Source: Bremerella alba
GTDB lineage: Bacteria; Planctomycetota; Planctomycetia; Pirellulales; Pirellulaceae
Length of the DNA stretch: 64,000 bases
Direction: 5' to 3'
Assembly: GCF_013618625.1 (NCBI RefSeq)
Contig: NZ_JABRWO010000004.1
Coordinates: 62,001-126,000, forward strand
Below are positions 17,519 through 26,320 of this stretch, in pieces. The position numbers and the translations under genes were made by a program. The notes below the pieces were generated by a model. That model was not told where the DNA came from, did not search any database, and saw only the letters and a program-made list of their open reading frames with translations. Every line of letters starts with the position of its first letter. Positions within the stretch are counted from its first letter, which is position 1.

Positions 17519-18136
17519 GTGCGGAGCCTACAGAACGAAGAGCTAACAGCTTACAATAGCGCCTTATCGATTCAACTTCCTCCATCGCCAGTGGGGCTGT
17601 TTTCTTTGCATATCTTGATCGAAACTGAAGAACTCGCCGCGAGAGTATCCTCTCTGGCGGCAGAACTGACGGAAACCTACGGGGATCGACCTCTCACGGT
17701 TCTCGGCGTGATGACTGGCAGCCTGGTGCTGATGGCCGATTTGATTCGTCGCCTCGAAATGCCGCTTAAGGTGGGCGTCATGCAGGCACGCAGTTACCGC
17801 GGAACGGCCACCTCGGCGGGCGATCTGACGCTGAATCTGGATATGATGCCGAAAATTGCCGGGCAAGACGTACTGGTCGTCGACGACATCTTCGATACCG
17901 GCCACACCATGAAAAACGTGCTGGAGAGCATTCAGGAACATGGCCCGACTTCCGTGCGATCGCTCGTACTGCTTTCCAAGTCCGAGCGCCACGAAGTAGC
18001 CATCCGACCTGACTTTGTCGGCTTTCATATTCCCAACGAGTTCGTCGTGGGGTACGGTTTGGATTATTACGACCTCTACCGCAACCTGCCGTTTGTTGCG
18101 GCGCTTGAAGATCACGAGATCGCTTCGCACGCATGA
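17519..18136 (+). CDS. hpt: Hypoxanthine(-guanine) phosphoribosyltransferase
   Basis: Salvages hypoxanthine/guanine with PRPP to IMP/GMP in the cytoplasm. The PRPP loop 'VLVVDDIFDTGHTMKNVL' is near residue 118, 'VLGVMTGSLVLMADLIRR' near 65 carries the flexible-loop lead-in, and 'FVGFHIPNEFVVGYGLDY' is the base-binding C-terminal signature. The GTG at 17519 has AAGGAG just upstream but at short spacing; a TTG at 17606 would give a 176-residue protein starting 'LHILIETEELAARV', closer to usual family length. The stop overlaps the next gene's start (ATGA at 18133-18136), so the two are probably translationally coupled. Confidence 0.9.
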   Translation: MRSLQNEELTAYNSALSIQLPPSPVGLFSLHILIETEELAARVSSLAAELTETYGDRPLTVLGVMTGSLVLMADLIRRLEMPLKVGVMQARSYRGTATSAGDLTLNLDMMPKIAGQDVLVVDDIFDTGHTMKNVLESIQEHGPTSVRSLVLLSKSERHEVAIRPDFVGFHIPNEFVVGYGLDYYDLYRNLPFVAALEDHEIASHA

Positions 18137-19314
18137 CTCCTCTTCGCCTGGCACTTGTCACTCGTCGATTCTGGCCTCTGGTAGGAGGTGCAGAAATGGT
18201 TATGGCCAACCTGGCCGAGGAACTAACGCGCCAAGGCCATCAAGTTCAACTCTTGACCGCCCAGTGGCACCCCGATTGGCCCAAACAAATTTCGCATCGC
18301 GGAATCCCGGTCGTTCGCCTGCCTAACCCCTCGGTCCGCGGATGGGGAACGGTCCGCTACATGATGTCGCTGGGACGCTGGCTGAGATCGCAGCAGACAG
18401 AGCTCGACGCGGTCTATGTCTCGATGCTCAAACACAGCGCCGTCGTGACCACCTCGCGTCTAAAAAACAGTAAGGTCCCGGTCGTCTTACGGGCTGAAGG
18501 GGCCGGCGATACGGGCGACTGTGCTTTTCACGAGACGGCCAACTTCGGCCATCGCATCCGCCATGCCTGTCAACAAGCCGATGGCCTTGTTGCTCCGAGC
18601 CAGCAGATCTTCGATGAAATGGTATCGTCCGGGTTCGACCGTGAAAAAATTCGCTTCATTCCCAACGGCGTCCAAGTCAGCCCCGTTCACAGCGACGAAC
18701 AACGTCGCGCGGCTCGACTGACATTAGCCGCAGCCAATCCTATTCTTACCCTGGCCGAGTCCGCTCCGCTGGTGGTCTTCACGGGAAGACTTCATCCCGG
18801 CAAAGGCCTAACCAAGCTGGTGCGTGCCTGGCCCTACATCTTGCAGCGATTCCCCATGGCCCGGCTATGGCTCGTGGGGGAAGGGCCTCAGGAAGGGGAA
18901 TTGGCATCGATGATTGGGGCCATGGGGCTTCAAAGCAGGATCATCCTGCCGGGGGCTTTCGACACGGTCGAAGACGTCCTGGCCGCAGCCGACGCATTCG
19001 TACTTCCATCGCTGCATGAAGGAATGTCGATCGCACTGCTCGAGGCCATGGCCGCGGCTCTTCCTTGTGTGGTGAGCGACATCCCAGGCAATCGCATTCT
19101 GATCGACCACGACGATACGGGCGTCGTCTTCCCCGTTGACGACACCCGTGCTCTGGCCGATTCGTTAATCCGCGTGATCGAGAGCCGGCAACTGGCGACA
19201 AGCCTTGGCAATGCGGCCCGCTCTCGTGTTATTCAGCATTTCAGCTTGCAGCGCAGTGCTGCCGATCATGTCGCCTATTTCAGATCGCTGATCGAACAGA
19301 AGCAGCTCCGATAG
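18133..19314 (+). CDS. Glycosyltransferase family 4 protein, coupled to hpt
   Basis: A 393-residue GT-B fold enzyme. 'RFWPLVGGAEMVMANLAEEL' near the N-terminus is the GT4 acceptor-domain start, 'VVFTGRLHPGKGLTKLV' near 212 and 'LWLVGEGPQEGELASMI' begin the donor domain, and 'SLHEGMSIALLEAMAAALP' near 295 carries the EX7E glutamates. It would build a cell-surface or lipid-linked glycan from a nucleotide sugar. It shares ATGA with hpt, an odd functional pairing. An ExoD-family gene follows 59 bp downstream, which fits a polysaccharide link. Confidence 0.88.
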   Translation: MTPLRLALVTRRFWPLVGGAEMVMANLAEELTRQGHQVQLLTAQWHPDWPKQISHRGIPVVRLPNPSVRGWGTVRYMMSLGRWLRSQQTELDAVYVSMLKHSAVVTTSRLKNSKVPVVLRAEGAGDTGDCAFHETANFGHRIRHACQQADGLVAPSQQIFDEMVSSGFDREKIRFIPNGVQVSPVHSDEQRRAARLTLAAANPILTLAESAPLVVFTGRLHPGKGLTKLVRAWPYILQRFPMARLWLVGEGPQEGELASMIGAMGLQSRIILPGAFDTVEDVLAAADAFVLPSLHEGMSIALLEAMAAALPCVVSDIPGNRILIDHDDTGVVFPVDDTRALADSLIRVIESRQLATSLGNAARSRVIQHFSLQRSAADHVAYFRSLIEQKQLR

Positions 19315-19373
19315 GTGGCACGCGTTTTGCACCTGGAAGTGGAAAACCAACATCCACTACGTAAGAACGCAAA

Positions 19374-20009
19374 ATGGCAATCGCTCAAACCACTGAAGAG
19401 CCAACGACTTCCGAAGACGACGCTGACGACGCCCCTCCCGAGGGTCTCGTCGACATCCTCGAGCAGATGAAGGAAAACACCGACGGAGACCAAGTCACTC
19501 TGGAAGACACATTGGACTCGCTCAATAGCCGTAGTTTCGGCCCCCTTCTGCTTGTGCCAGCGGTGATGGCCGTCTCGCCGATTGGTGCCATCCCCGGCAT
19601 GTCTATCGTAACCGGATGCATCTTGTTGCTGATTGCCGTGCAAATGATCTTTTCCAGCGGCAGACCGTGGCTTCCGCAGCGACTCCTCGATTTTTCGTTT
19701 TCGCGTGAAACGATGACGAAAGGAATCGACAAAACACTTCCGTGGGCCAAGTGGTTGGAAAAGTTTACTGATCGTCGTTTGCAAACGATCACCCACTCGC
19801 CGTTTCATTACGTCATCGCCGCGATCATTGCGTTCCTCGCGTTGCTCTTCATTCCGCTGGCCTTCTTGCCATTTGCCGTGTCCATTCCGGGAACGGCGAT
19901 CGCGTTGTTTGCTTTGGGCATGACCGCTCGTGATGGTGTGATGGTGATACTCGGATTCGTTGTTTCTTTTGCAGCTGTTGCCGTAGCCATTTACGCTTGG
20001 CCCTTCTAA
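19374..20009 (+). CDS. exoD: ExoD-family membrane protein
   Basis: A 211-residue membrane protein matching the ExoD family. The acidic N-terminal 50 residues are cytosolic, then 'SRSFGPLLLVPAVMAVSPIGAIPGM'-type sequence forms the first conserved hydrophobic hairpin, and two or three more transmembrane segments fill about 140-210 ('FLALLFIPLAFLPFAVSIPG', 'GVMVILGFVVSFAAVAVAI'). ExoD was named for effects on exopolysaccharide production; its biochemical role is not settled. The preceding GT4 gene supports a glycan context. Confidence 0.85.
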   Translation: MAIAQTTEEPTTSEDDADDAPPEGLVDILEQMKENTDGDQVTLEDTLDSLNSRSFGPLLLVPAVMAVSPIGAIPGMSIVTGCILLLIAVQMIFSSGRPWLPQRLLDFSFSRETMTKGIDKTLPWAKWLEKFTDRRLQTITHSPFHYVIAAIIAFLALLFIPLAFLPFAVSIPGTAIALFALGMTARDGVMVILGFVVSFAAVAVAIYAWPF

Positions 20010-20023
20010 GGGTCCCATACGAG

Positions 20024-20962
20024 CTACTCGTTTACCCAAAGCGAAGAGTGGTCGATGATCTCGTTGAGAAACACACGACGAATAGCATCGTAACCGCGGT
20101 CGTTGGGGTCTTCGATATTCTCGTAGAACCAGTAGTGGGGATCGTCTGCCACATACGTGGATCGCCAAAACTGGGTCGCATGCGAACCGTGCCCGAGGAA
20201 CGTTTCGTGAAGCGGAACGTGGTACACATTGGCACGTGCTTCGGTACATTCTCGGATGACTTCGTTGTACTTACCATGAATGGCTAGTGCGTCCGGCCAA
20301 TGCGGAAGATAGACGCTGGGTGCATCTCCGACACCGTCGGTGGGATCGTAAATGTCCGCGAGGTAAATCTCGCACCCGCCTGGAAAAGCTGCCGTGATCT
20401 TATCGAGCATTTCGTTCAATCGAATTCGAAAGGAATCGATCCACGGTTGGGCCTCGGCCAGCGTGGCCCCGTACATGGCACACTCTTTAGGCGGTCGCCG
20501 CCCGTAGCTATGAATCAAGTCATTCCCGCCTGAGGTCATCACCACCAGACCAAACACGTCAGGTTCATGCGGCGGCAAGCGGTCTTCGATAACGCCGAAA
20601 TGGTCCTTCGATGTCGAACCGGAAATCGCGAGGTTTTCTGATTCTAGGCCTGGCAGAACAACCGACAGCGACTTCCCTTGCATATCGGCAAATTCATCCG
20701 TAGGGTTCTCGACCAGGCGATTGAAGAAAGTATGCTCAGGCGAATCGGCGCCGAGACCAGCAGTGATACTATCTCCCAATCCCAAGAGCATTACCCGGCG
20801 GTCGCTCCAATTCTTATGAAATGCTTCTTCGGCAACCGCAGGTCCCGCAGGGCCAGTGCCGATCAGGCGCATCATGTAGTATTGAATGTAAAAACCCGCC
20901 CAACCAATCACCAAGACCCCTATAATACATAGAATGATAAGTCGCTTGGAACTGATTTTCAT
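20024..20962 (-). CDS. Membrane-anchored GDSL/SGNH hydrolase
   Basis: A 312-residue protein with one N-terminal membrane helix (about residues 8-28, 'LIILCIIGVLVIGWAGFY') and an extracytoplasmic SGNH domain. Block I is 'LLGLGDSITAGLGA' near 60, with the catalytic Ser in GDS. 'VMTSGGNDLIHSYG' near 140 is block III, and the acidic/His region is near 'VADDPHYWFYEN'. The expected activity is ester or acetyl hydrolysis on an envelope or extracellular substrate. It starts 24 bp after the end of the YCII gene on the same strand, so it may be the last gene of a DinB-YCII-GDSL run. Confidence 0.82.
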   Translation of the reverse strand: MKISSKRLIILCIIGVLVIGWAGFYIQYYMMRLIGTGPAGPAVAEEAFHKNWSDRRVMLLGLGDSITAGLGADSPEHTFFNRLVENPTDEFADMQGKSLSVVLPGLESENLAISGSTSKDHFGVIEDRLPPHEPDVFGLVVMTSGGNDLIHSYGRRPPKECAMYGATLAEAQPWIDSFRIRLNEMLDKITAAFPGGCEIYLADIYDPTDGVGDAPSVYLPHWPDALAIHGKYNEVIRECTEARANVYHVPLHETFLGHGSHATQFWRSTYVADDPHYWFYENIEDPNDRGYDAIRRVFLNEIIDHSSLWVNE

Positions 20963-20986
20963 AATGCGTCTTTCGGCAAATTTTCA

Positions 20987-21331
20987 CTACAGTGGAAGCG
21001 ATTCCAGGGGACGGACTTCGACGCTGCCCACCGACGCCGGTGGAATTCGAGCTGCGATGGCCAGCGCTTCCGCTTCATTCTCGACATCCAGAATGTAATA
21101 GCCGCCCAACTGCTCGGTCGTCTCGGCAAAAGGCCCCGTCGTGACTAGTTGCTTTCCGTCGCGTACCCGGACCGTCTTGGAAGTCGAAACGGACATGAGC
21201 GGAGAAGAAGCGATGAGCTTCCCTTCCTTCTCCAATTCGTCGCAAATGGTCATGCTCTTACGCATGCAATCCTCGCGGCTCTCAGGCGTCCAACTCGTTT
21301 CCGCGCCGTAGACCAGTAACATGTATTTCAT
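20987..21331 (-). CDS. YCII-related (DGPF-type) protein
   Basis: A 114-residue protein starting 'MKYMLLVYG', a ferredoxin-like alpha/beta fold of the YCII/DGPF type. The family signature appears as 'LVTTGPFAETTEQLGGYYI' near residue 70, followed by 'EALAIAARIPPASVGSVEVRP'-like ending. In actinobacteria and others these sit beside ECF sigma factors; here no sigma gene is adjacent. ATG at 21331 is favoured over an upstream in-frame start at 21439, which would overlap the DinB gene. The biochemical role is unknown. Confidence 0.82.
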   Translation of the reverse strand: MKYMLLVYGAETSWTPESREDCMRKSMTICDELEKEGKLIASSPLMSVSTSKTVRVRDGKQLVTTGPFAETTEQLGGYYILDVENEAEALAIAARIPPASVGSVEVRPLESLPL

Positions 21332-21435
21332 GAGTTCTCTTTTTGTGGGTATCGGTGATTGATGTGAACAGAATCCGTTGAGCCTCGCTGTCACATTCAA
21401 GCGAGATTCATTGTAATTCGCGGCATCACGGGCGA

Positions 21436-21936
21436 TCAAACAAACGGTTGACGACTGAGCGCCTTGCGTGCATCAGCCAATTGCCCGCGATGCGACATCT
21501 CGTGCATGGCGATAAGCAGGAAGATGTGTCCCTTACTTTGAAAGTCTGACCGATCAGCGAGCATATCCCACACAAACGCAGGCTTGGCATCGAGACCGCT
21601 CTCACCGATCTCGTTCAATTTCACAAGCGTTTGTTGATGGATATCGCGATACGCTTGCAGCACGTCCCCATAGCTGGGGTACTTCGACGCGTCGTAACTC
21701 GGCTCCGTTCCGCCGGAAAACAGCTCCTTCCACTGGGCGACTTGGCTTTCCTCGCCAGTGATCATGGCCAAAAGACCTCCCCGCGAGAATGCCATGTGCC
21801 CCATAACCCACAGTGGGTGATTGCCTTGGCATCCGGTCGGATCGGTTAGCGGTGCGTCGGCTAAATCTTCGGCCAACTGAAGTGTCCAATCGAAACTCGT
21901 GCTGAGCGCCGCCTGAATGGTTTCGGTTGCGTTCAT
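21436..21936 (-). CDS. DinB-family putative metal-dependent protein
   Basis: A 166-residue four-helix DinB/YfiT-type protein. The three metal-binding histidines are likely in 'WVMGHMAFSRGG' near residue 47 and 'IAMHEMSHRGQLADARKAL' near 144-160. AAGGAAAG lies eight bases before the ATG. Some relatives transfer low-molecular-weight thiols (bacillithiol, mycothiol). That makes it of interest beside the BshC-like gene 39 kb away, but no direct link is visible. It precedes the YCII gene by 104 bp. Confidence 0.82.
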   Translation of the reverse strand: MNATETIQAALSTSFDWTLQLAEDLADAPLTDPTGCQGNHPLWVMGHMAFSRGGLLAMITGEESQVAQWKELFSGGTEPSYDASKYPSYGDVLQAYRDIHQQTLVKLNEIGESGLDAKPAFVWDMLADRSDFQSKGHIFLLIAMHEMSHRGQLADARKALSRQPFV

Positions 21937-22029
21937 TGTTTTCTTTCCTTAAGGAATTTCCAGCTTGTTCTTTACTAAATAGTCGAAGGAAGCTGCTCCC
22001 ATTCGACATCACTTTGAAATATTTTCGAG

Positions 22030-22050
22030 GGCACCTAAAGCGTGGGTGCC
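22030..22050. repeat. Short hairpin in the DinB / oxidoreductase promoter gap
   Basis: GGCACC at 22030-22035 and GGTGCC at 22045-22050 form a 6-bp stem in the 291-bp space between divergent genes. Nothing else recognisable is in that space. Confidence 0.3.
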
Positions 22051-22227
22051 AAGCTTTCTTCACAAACGGCCAAGGCTTCTACAGCTTGTGCTGGGGCCCT
22101 GCAAGATTTCACGTGACATCATCTACGATCGACGCTACACTGAAGTTGCCTCCCGCGGGGATCGCAGCCCTGTTGATTGCCGCAATCGCTTCTCCCAATT
22201 CCTGCCGTACCTTTCTAAGGACATCCA

Positions 22228-23469
22228 TTGATGAGCGAGCCTTTTCGACATCCCACTCCGGTAACGCGTCGTAGTTTCCTTCGTGCCTCCGGCAGCATCG
22301 CAGCAGGTGCCAGCATGGTTATACCGGCAGCGGTACACGGCGAGCAATCTCCTCAAAAGGTTCGTCTGGGCATTGTCGGTGGTCGGTTTGGCCTGGGGTT
22401 TCAATTTCACGAACACCCAATGTGCGAGGTGAACGGTGTCGCCGAGCTGCGGCCCGAACGATTGGACGCGTTGAGCAAGACCTACCAATGTTCAACGAAG
22501 TACGAATCGCTAGAGGCCATGTTAGCTCAGGCGAAGGACATCGATGCGGTTGCCATTTTTACGGAAGCCCCCAACCATGTCCCCCATTCGCTCGCCGCTT
22601 TGAACGCAGGCAAGCACGTTCTGTGTGCGGTTCCTGTGGCGATGAACTTGGAGGAATGCGAACAGCTAATCGAAGCCGTTCAGCGGACCGGACTCACGTT
22701 CATGATGGCCGAAACCAGTTACTGGCAGCAAAGCACTATCACGGCTCGCAAGATGTTCGAGGAAGGCAGCTTTGGCCAGTTGATCTACTGCGAATCGGCC
22801 TATCAACACGACGGCCTGGATACGCTCTTTATGGAAAATGGGAAGCGTACGTGGCGGTATGGTTTTCCGCCAATGCACTATCCCACCCACTGCACGGCGC
22901 ACTTTGTGAGCGTCACCGGCGAGCGACTTACCGAAGTGGCCTGTCAGGGATGGGGAGACGAAGCCGAAAGCTTGAAGGACAACGCATACGACAATCCTTT
23001 CTGGAATGGTTCTGCCAATTTCAAAAGTGAATCGGGGCTGACCTTCAATATGCGTGTGTGGTGGAAAGGTGCCCACCGCGGTGGCGAGCGAGCCGAATGG
23101 ATTGGGGACAAAATGAGTTTCTACGGTCACGACCCCAATGGCCTTGGTCCGATCGTCGTTCGTAGCGGCAATCAAACCGAAAAGGACGACGGTGGCTTTG
23201 TTCGCAGTCTTCCTCAATACGAAAAATACAACGTGCCGGCCTGGTGGCAAACCGACATGCTGCCCAAGCCGCTGCGACATAACAGCGGCCATGAAGGATC
23301 GCACACCTTTATCACGCACGAATTCATCGATTCGCTGGCCAACAACCGGCGACCGGCGGTCGATGTCTACGAGGCCGTCGCCTATACGGCCCCTGGTATC
23401 GTGGCCCATCAGTCGGCATTGAAGGGGGGCCAGCAATTGAAAGTCCCCAACTTCGGCCGGGCAACCTAG
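22228..23469 (+). CDS. Tat-exported Gfo/Idh/MocA oxidoreductase
   Basis: A 413-residue NAD(P)-dependent oxidoreductase. The twin-arginine leader 'TRRSFLRASGSIAAGASM' at about 10-28 predicts export in folded form with bound cofactor. The Rossmann start 'VRLGIVGGRFGLGF' follows near 45, 'DAVAIFTEAPNHVPHSLAAL' near 103, and 'KHVLCAVPVAMNLEE' near 130, where the usual EKP is replaced by AVP, losing the catalytic-region lysine. The C-terminal half has the family beta-sheet. Planctomycetes carry many such proteins, thought to act on periplasmic sugars or glycosides. AGGA precedes the ATG. Confidence 0.85.
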   Translation: MMSEPFRHPTPVTRRSFLRASGSIAAGASMVIPAAVHGEQSPQKVRLGIVGGRFGLGFQFHEHPMCEVNGVAELRPERLDALSKTYQCSTKYESLEAMLAQAKDIDAVAIFTEAPNHVPHSLAALNAGKHVLCAVPVAMNLEECEQLIEAVQRTGLTFMMAETSYWQQSTITARKMFEEGSFGQLIYCESAYQHDGLDTLFMENGKRTWRYGFPPMHYPTHCTAHFVSVTGERLTEVACQGWGDEAESLKDNAYDNPFWNGSANFKSESGLTFNMRVWWKGAHRGGERAEWIGDKMSFYGHDPNGLGPIVVRSGNQTEKDDGGFVRSLPQYEKYNVPAWWQTDMLPKPLRHNSGHEGSHTFITHEFIDSLANNRRPAVDVYEAVAYTAPGIVAHQSALKGGQQLKVPNFGRAT

Positions 23470-23484
23470 GCGATCGGCGCCTGG

Positions 23485-24034
23485 CTACTTGGCGTTTTCA
23501 ACCGAGCTGCCTGCGAAGGGGATCTTCGTCTGATGACGATCGAGTAGCGGCTTGAGCTCGTATATGTTGCGATAGCCGTAGCTGTAAAGCGTGTTGTAGG
23601 TATTCAAATTGAGCGAAGCGACGACCGACTTGGTAGCAAATGCGGTTGGCTCGTTTTTGAAGTTGTTGTTGCAGTAAATCACGACCGGGGTATCTTTTCG
23701 TCGGAATCAATTCAGCCAAAGCTTCTGCGGTCATGTCCGGCAGCGAGATATGCACGGCCCCTTTCACATGCAGCAGGTCATACATGCGTTGGCTGCGAGC
23801 ATCGAGAACGATCGCCTTCGGATCGTTTATCATGCGTATGAACTGATCCTCGGAAACACGCCGCTTTTCACGAACCTTCGCGACCTCTTGCACCTGCTTC
23901 GCGAAACCTTGGTAGTCGATCTGAGGATTCGCAAGCGTCGAGTCCGACGAAGGCCCTTCCCCAGAATGTAGCGTTCCGGCGACAAGTGCTCCCAAGACTC
24001 CGGCAATGACCGTCGCCAGCATGATCGTTCTCAT
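23485..24034 (-). pseudogene. Exported rhodanese-domain protein, frameshifted
   Basis: Two overlapping frames together make one rhodanese. The first runs from ATG 24032-24034 with a Sec-type leader ('MLATVIAGVLGALVAG'), a 'VSEDQFIRMINDPKAIVLDAR' region and 'DLLHVKGAVHISLPDM'. The second starts near 23690 with 'VVIYCNNNFKNEPTAFATK' (active-site Cys loop CNNNFKN) and ends at 23485. The join lies in 'IPTKD-TPVVIYC': the sequence has AAAA (TTTT at 23695-23698 on the plus strand) where three As would keep frame. GGGAG sits nine bases before the ATG. It is a real indel or a sequencing error. Confidence 0.78.
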
Positions 24035-24234
24035 TTTCTTATCTCCCAAGCGTAAGCAATTGACACATACCCAGCCTTGAAGGAAGACGATCCACCGAGC
24101 TATTCAGATTTACGATCTTAGAGGCTGCCTCACCACATCAACTCTTAACCCCTTTCCATGTAACGCGTTGCATCCAGAAAGACGGAGCCACAAAGGCCCG
24201 TCCTTCGGTTGCCGATTGGGTGTTTATCTCAGCA

Positions 24235-24624
24235 CTACTTCTCGATGGTGAAATCTTCGGTCGCTTTGTCTTTGGGCAAATCGACTTCGATCAGATGATT
24301 GCTGAATAGAACATCGCCCAGCGGGTTATGTTCGGTAACGTTCTTCGCATCGTAGCCATCGATCCGGACGCGGTGTGCTCCACCGACGGTCCCCTTACCG
24401 ACAGGCGTCTCGTATTTGCCATCTTTGATTTCTGCCGTCACCATTGGCCCTGAATTATCTTTCCTGCCGTCAGGCTCGAAGTAAATTTTGCCCGCAGGCA
24501 ATGGGGCTCCCTTGTAGGTGACTGTGCCCGAAAGAGGGAACCGATCAGGACCTTCTGTCACTGGGCCGCTGCAACCAAGTGTTGCGGTCACCGTCAAGAT
24601 AGCGAGCAATATCCACATGCGCAT
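24235..24624 (-). CDS. Planctomycete small lipoprotein with transthyretin/CarboxypepD-like domain
   Basis: A 129-residue lipoprotein. The signal 'MRMWILLAILTVTATLGCSG' ends in a lipobox (TLGC, Cys18). The rest is a beta-sandwich of the kind often found beside DUF1559 genes: 'FPLSGTVTYKGAPLPAGKIYF' followed by 'GKYETPVGKGTVGGAHRVRI'. AAGGAG precedes the ATG. It is 37 bp downstream of the DUF1559 gene on the same strand, the common pairing in this phylum. The function is unknown, probably at the cell surface with the pseudopilin. Confidence 0.85.
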   Translation of the reverse strand: MRMWILLAILTVTATLGCSGPVTEGPDRFPLSGTVTYKGAPLPAGKIYFEPDGRKDNSGPMVTAEIKDGKYETPVGKGTVGGAHRVRIDGYDAKNVTEHNPLGDVLFSNHLIEVDLPKDKATEDFTIEK

Positions 24625-24661
24625 GATGTCTTGTCTCCTTTAGCAATGGGTTGAAAGACGA

Positions 24662-25651
24662 TTAGAGTTGGCCCAGTCCACCGATGGGATACCCATCGCT
24701 ACGCTTGCTCAAATTCCGGTGCGTCGTGATGTCGATGTTTTCGCTAATGAAGTGAACCGAAGCATCTCCCATGGCCATGTGGCAGCCGCCGGGGTGCCAG
24801 CTTCCCACCGTGCCTGGCATCTCGTCCCACATGTGAACGTTGTTGTTAAGGGGACTATCGCCAGTGTTCGGCTGAAAGGTACAGGCCACAATGTTAAGCA
24901 GAAGCGAGTCGTCGTTATTGATGCGTGCCGACGAAGCCCAGGTTGCCGTTTCACAACAGAAACTTGGCTGGAAAAGATACTTACTCTCACCGATCAGATA
25001 TACATTCGACGTACCATCGGTGGCACTATGAAAGCCTGTCTTCGAGTTCAAATACAGCATCCCATTGTTGTAGTTCAAACGCGTGTTGTTCATCCGGCAG
25101 TTATAAGCCGTGCCATTGTTATTGCCTGGGTACGTATCACCACCCATGACGCCCATATAGTTATTGGTCAAGCTTCCGCCAGAGGCCAATGGATCTGAAG
25201 GGCAATGAAACGCGTCGACCGAAGTGGTCTGAGGAACGAAGTTATCGTTCGTGCCGCAACTAGGATTGGTCCCGGTAAAGTCGTCATTAAACCCCCAGTA
25301 CAGCGGCTGCCGGAAGTCGAATTGTTCGTAGAGGTTTCCTTGCTCGATGAATGGCAAGATCAGAACTGTCCACGAAGCCATACCATCCTGACATTGATCC
25401 CCGTCCGGGGTGCAATCAGTGGTCGAACCACTACGGCTCATGTTGCCAGAAGGAAACACATTGAACGTATCGTGATAGTTGTGCAGGGCGAGTCCCAACT
25501 GCTTCATCTTATTGCGGCAACTCGTTCGCCTTGCTGCTTCGCGGGCCTGTTGCACGGCCGGCAAGAGAAGTGCAATCAGCACCCCGATGATGGCGATCAC
25601 CACCAACAATTCCACGAGCGTAAACCCTACACGTTTAACTTGATGTCTCAT
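24662..25651 (-). CDS. DUF1559 type II secretion-like pseudopilin
   Basis: A 329-residue DUF1559 protein. The class III leader '[19 protein letters not shown]' lies at residues 7-25, then '[20 protein letters not shown]' and 'QLGLALHNYHDTFNVFPSG'. The C-terminus 'GGCHMAMGDASVHFISENID' is the family ending. GGAGG seven bases before the ATG is a strong ribosome site. It probably forms an operon with the lipoprotein gene downstream. It shares only family-level similarity with the DUF1559 protein at 10836. Confidence 0.9.
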   Translation of the reverse strand: MRHQVKRVGFTLVELLVVIAIIGVLIALLLPAVQQAREAARRTSCRNKMKQLGLALHNYHDTFNVFPSGNMSRSGSTTDCTPDGDQCQDGMASWTVLILPFIEQGNLYEQFDFRQPLYWGFNDDFTGTNPSCGTNDNFVPQTTSVDAFHCPSDPLASGGSLTNNYMGVMGGDTYPGNNNGTAYNCRMNNTRLNYNNGMLYLNSKTGFHSATDGTSNVYLIGESKYLFQPSFCCETATWASSARINNDDSLLLNIVACTFQPNTGDSPLNNNVHMWDEMPGTVGSWHPGGCHMAMGDASVHFISENIDITTHRNLSKRSDGYPIGGLGQL

Positions 25652-26134
25652 AAGAAGCCTCCGGAGCGAAATAATAAAATTTATATCTTCACGATTAATT
25701 AAGCTTTCACGACAGCGGACAGGCTAATTGAGACGCTCAACAAAACTCAATACCTTGAAACGCACCCCAAGTGATTTGCATGAAATGCACAACATGGGCA
25801 TGACAAATTGCAAATCACGGCCGCAACAGAACTCAGGGTTGCTATTGATTTCCCGAGCAACTCATACGGGTTACAGGCAACCTGAAGTGAGATTGGGAGC
25901 GAACGCAGCTTCGTAGCATCAGCCAAAGAGTTGACCTGTTAGACAAAACAAGCGATGTCCAAGTAACTGCGCAGCACGTCCTGCCTCTTCCGCCCCGTTA
26001 CCCGCACAAAAGGGTTAACGTGAGAGGGCAGCCCGCCTGGTGACAGCGCATGAGCGAACGCAGTTCCCGAACGACTCGGAACGTATTCTTATGGTCTTTG
26101 TTAAATATTATTCAGAAACTCCTCACCCTGCCCC

Positions 26135-26153
26135 CTCTCCCTTCGAGGGAGAG
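26135..26153. repeat. CTCTCCC/GGGAGAG hairpin
   Basis: A perfect 7-bp stem with loop TTCGA. The surrounding word CCTCACCCTGCCCCCTCTCCC resembles a widespread intergenic hairpin family in bacteria. Confidence 0.45.
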
Positions 26154-26181
26154 CGGACAGGAAAAAGAGCCCTGTTTTGAT

Positions 26182-26297
26182 GTAGGGTGCTGAGCAGCGC
26201 AGCGAATCGCACCTTGCACAACGTTGTCGCGTTGCCATTTGATGGAGACCGCATTCGGTGCGATACGTTCCGCTTCGCGTCTCTGCTCGCACCCTAC
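26182..26297. repeat. GTAGGG-ended inverted repeat, 116 bp
   Basis: Left end GTAGGGTGCTGAGCAGCG and right end CGCACCCTAC are inverted copies with one indel. Inner parts (GCGAATCGCACC on the left; GGTGCGATACG on the right) also pair. It has no ORF and looks like a non-autonomous or REP-type element. Confidence 0.6.
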
Positions 26298-26320
26298 CCG
26301 AGGTTGAGGGGCACGGGTTG

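Larger units (their letters stand above)
25652..26320. other. Gene-free stretch with hairpins
   Basis: About 670 bp with no credible coding frame. A CTCTCCC-TTCGA-GGGAGAG hairpin lies at 26135-26153, and a GTAGGG-ended inverted repeat follows at 26182-26297. The promoter of the DUF1559 operon must lie near 25660-25740, an AT-rich stretch, but no clear boxes were seen. The rest, 25740-26100, holds nothing I can name. Confidence 0.5.

Noticed and set aside
19275-20249. 324-codon minus-strand frame
   Set aside because: It covers the ExoD gene in antisense and the GDSL end out of frame, with Arg/His-rich meaningless sequence.
23685-23705. Programmed frameshift in the rhodanese
   Set aside because: The run is only four As and no stimulatory hairpin or strong slippery heptamer is visible, so decay or error is simpler.
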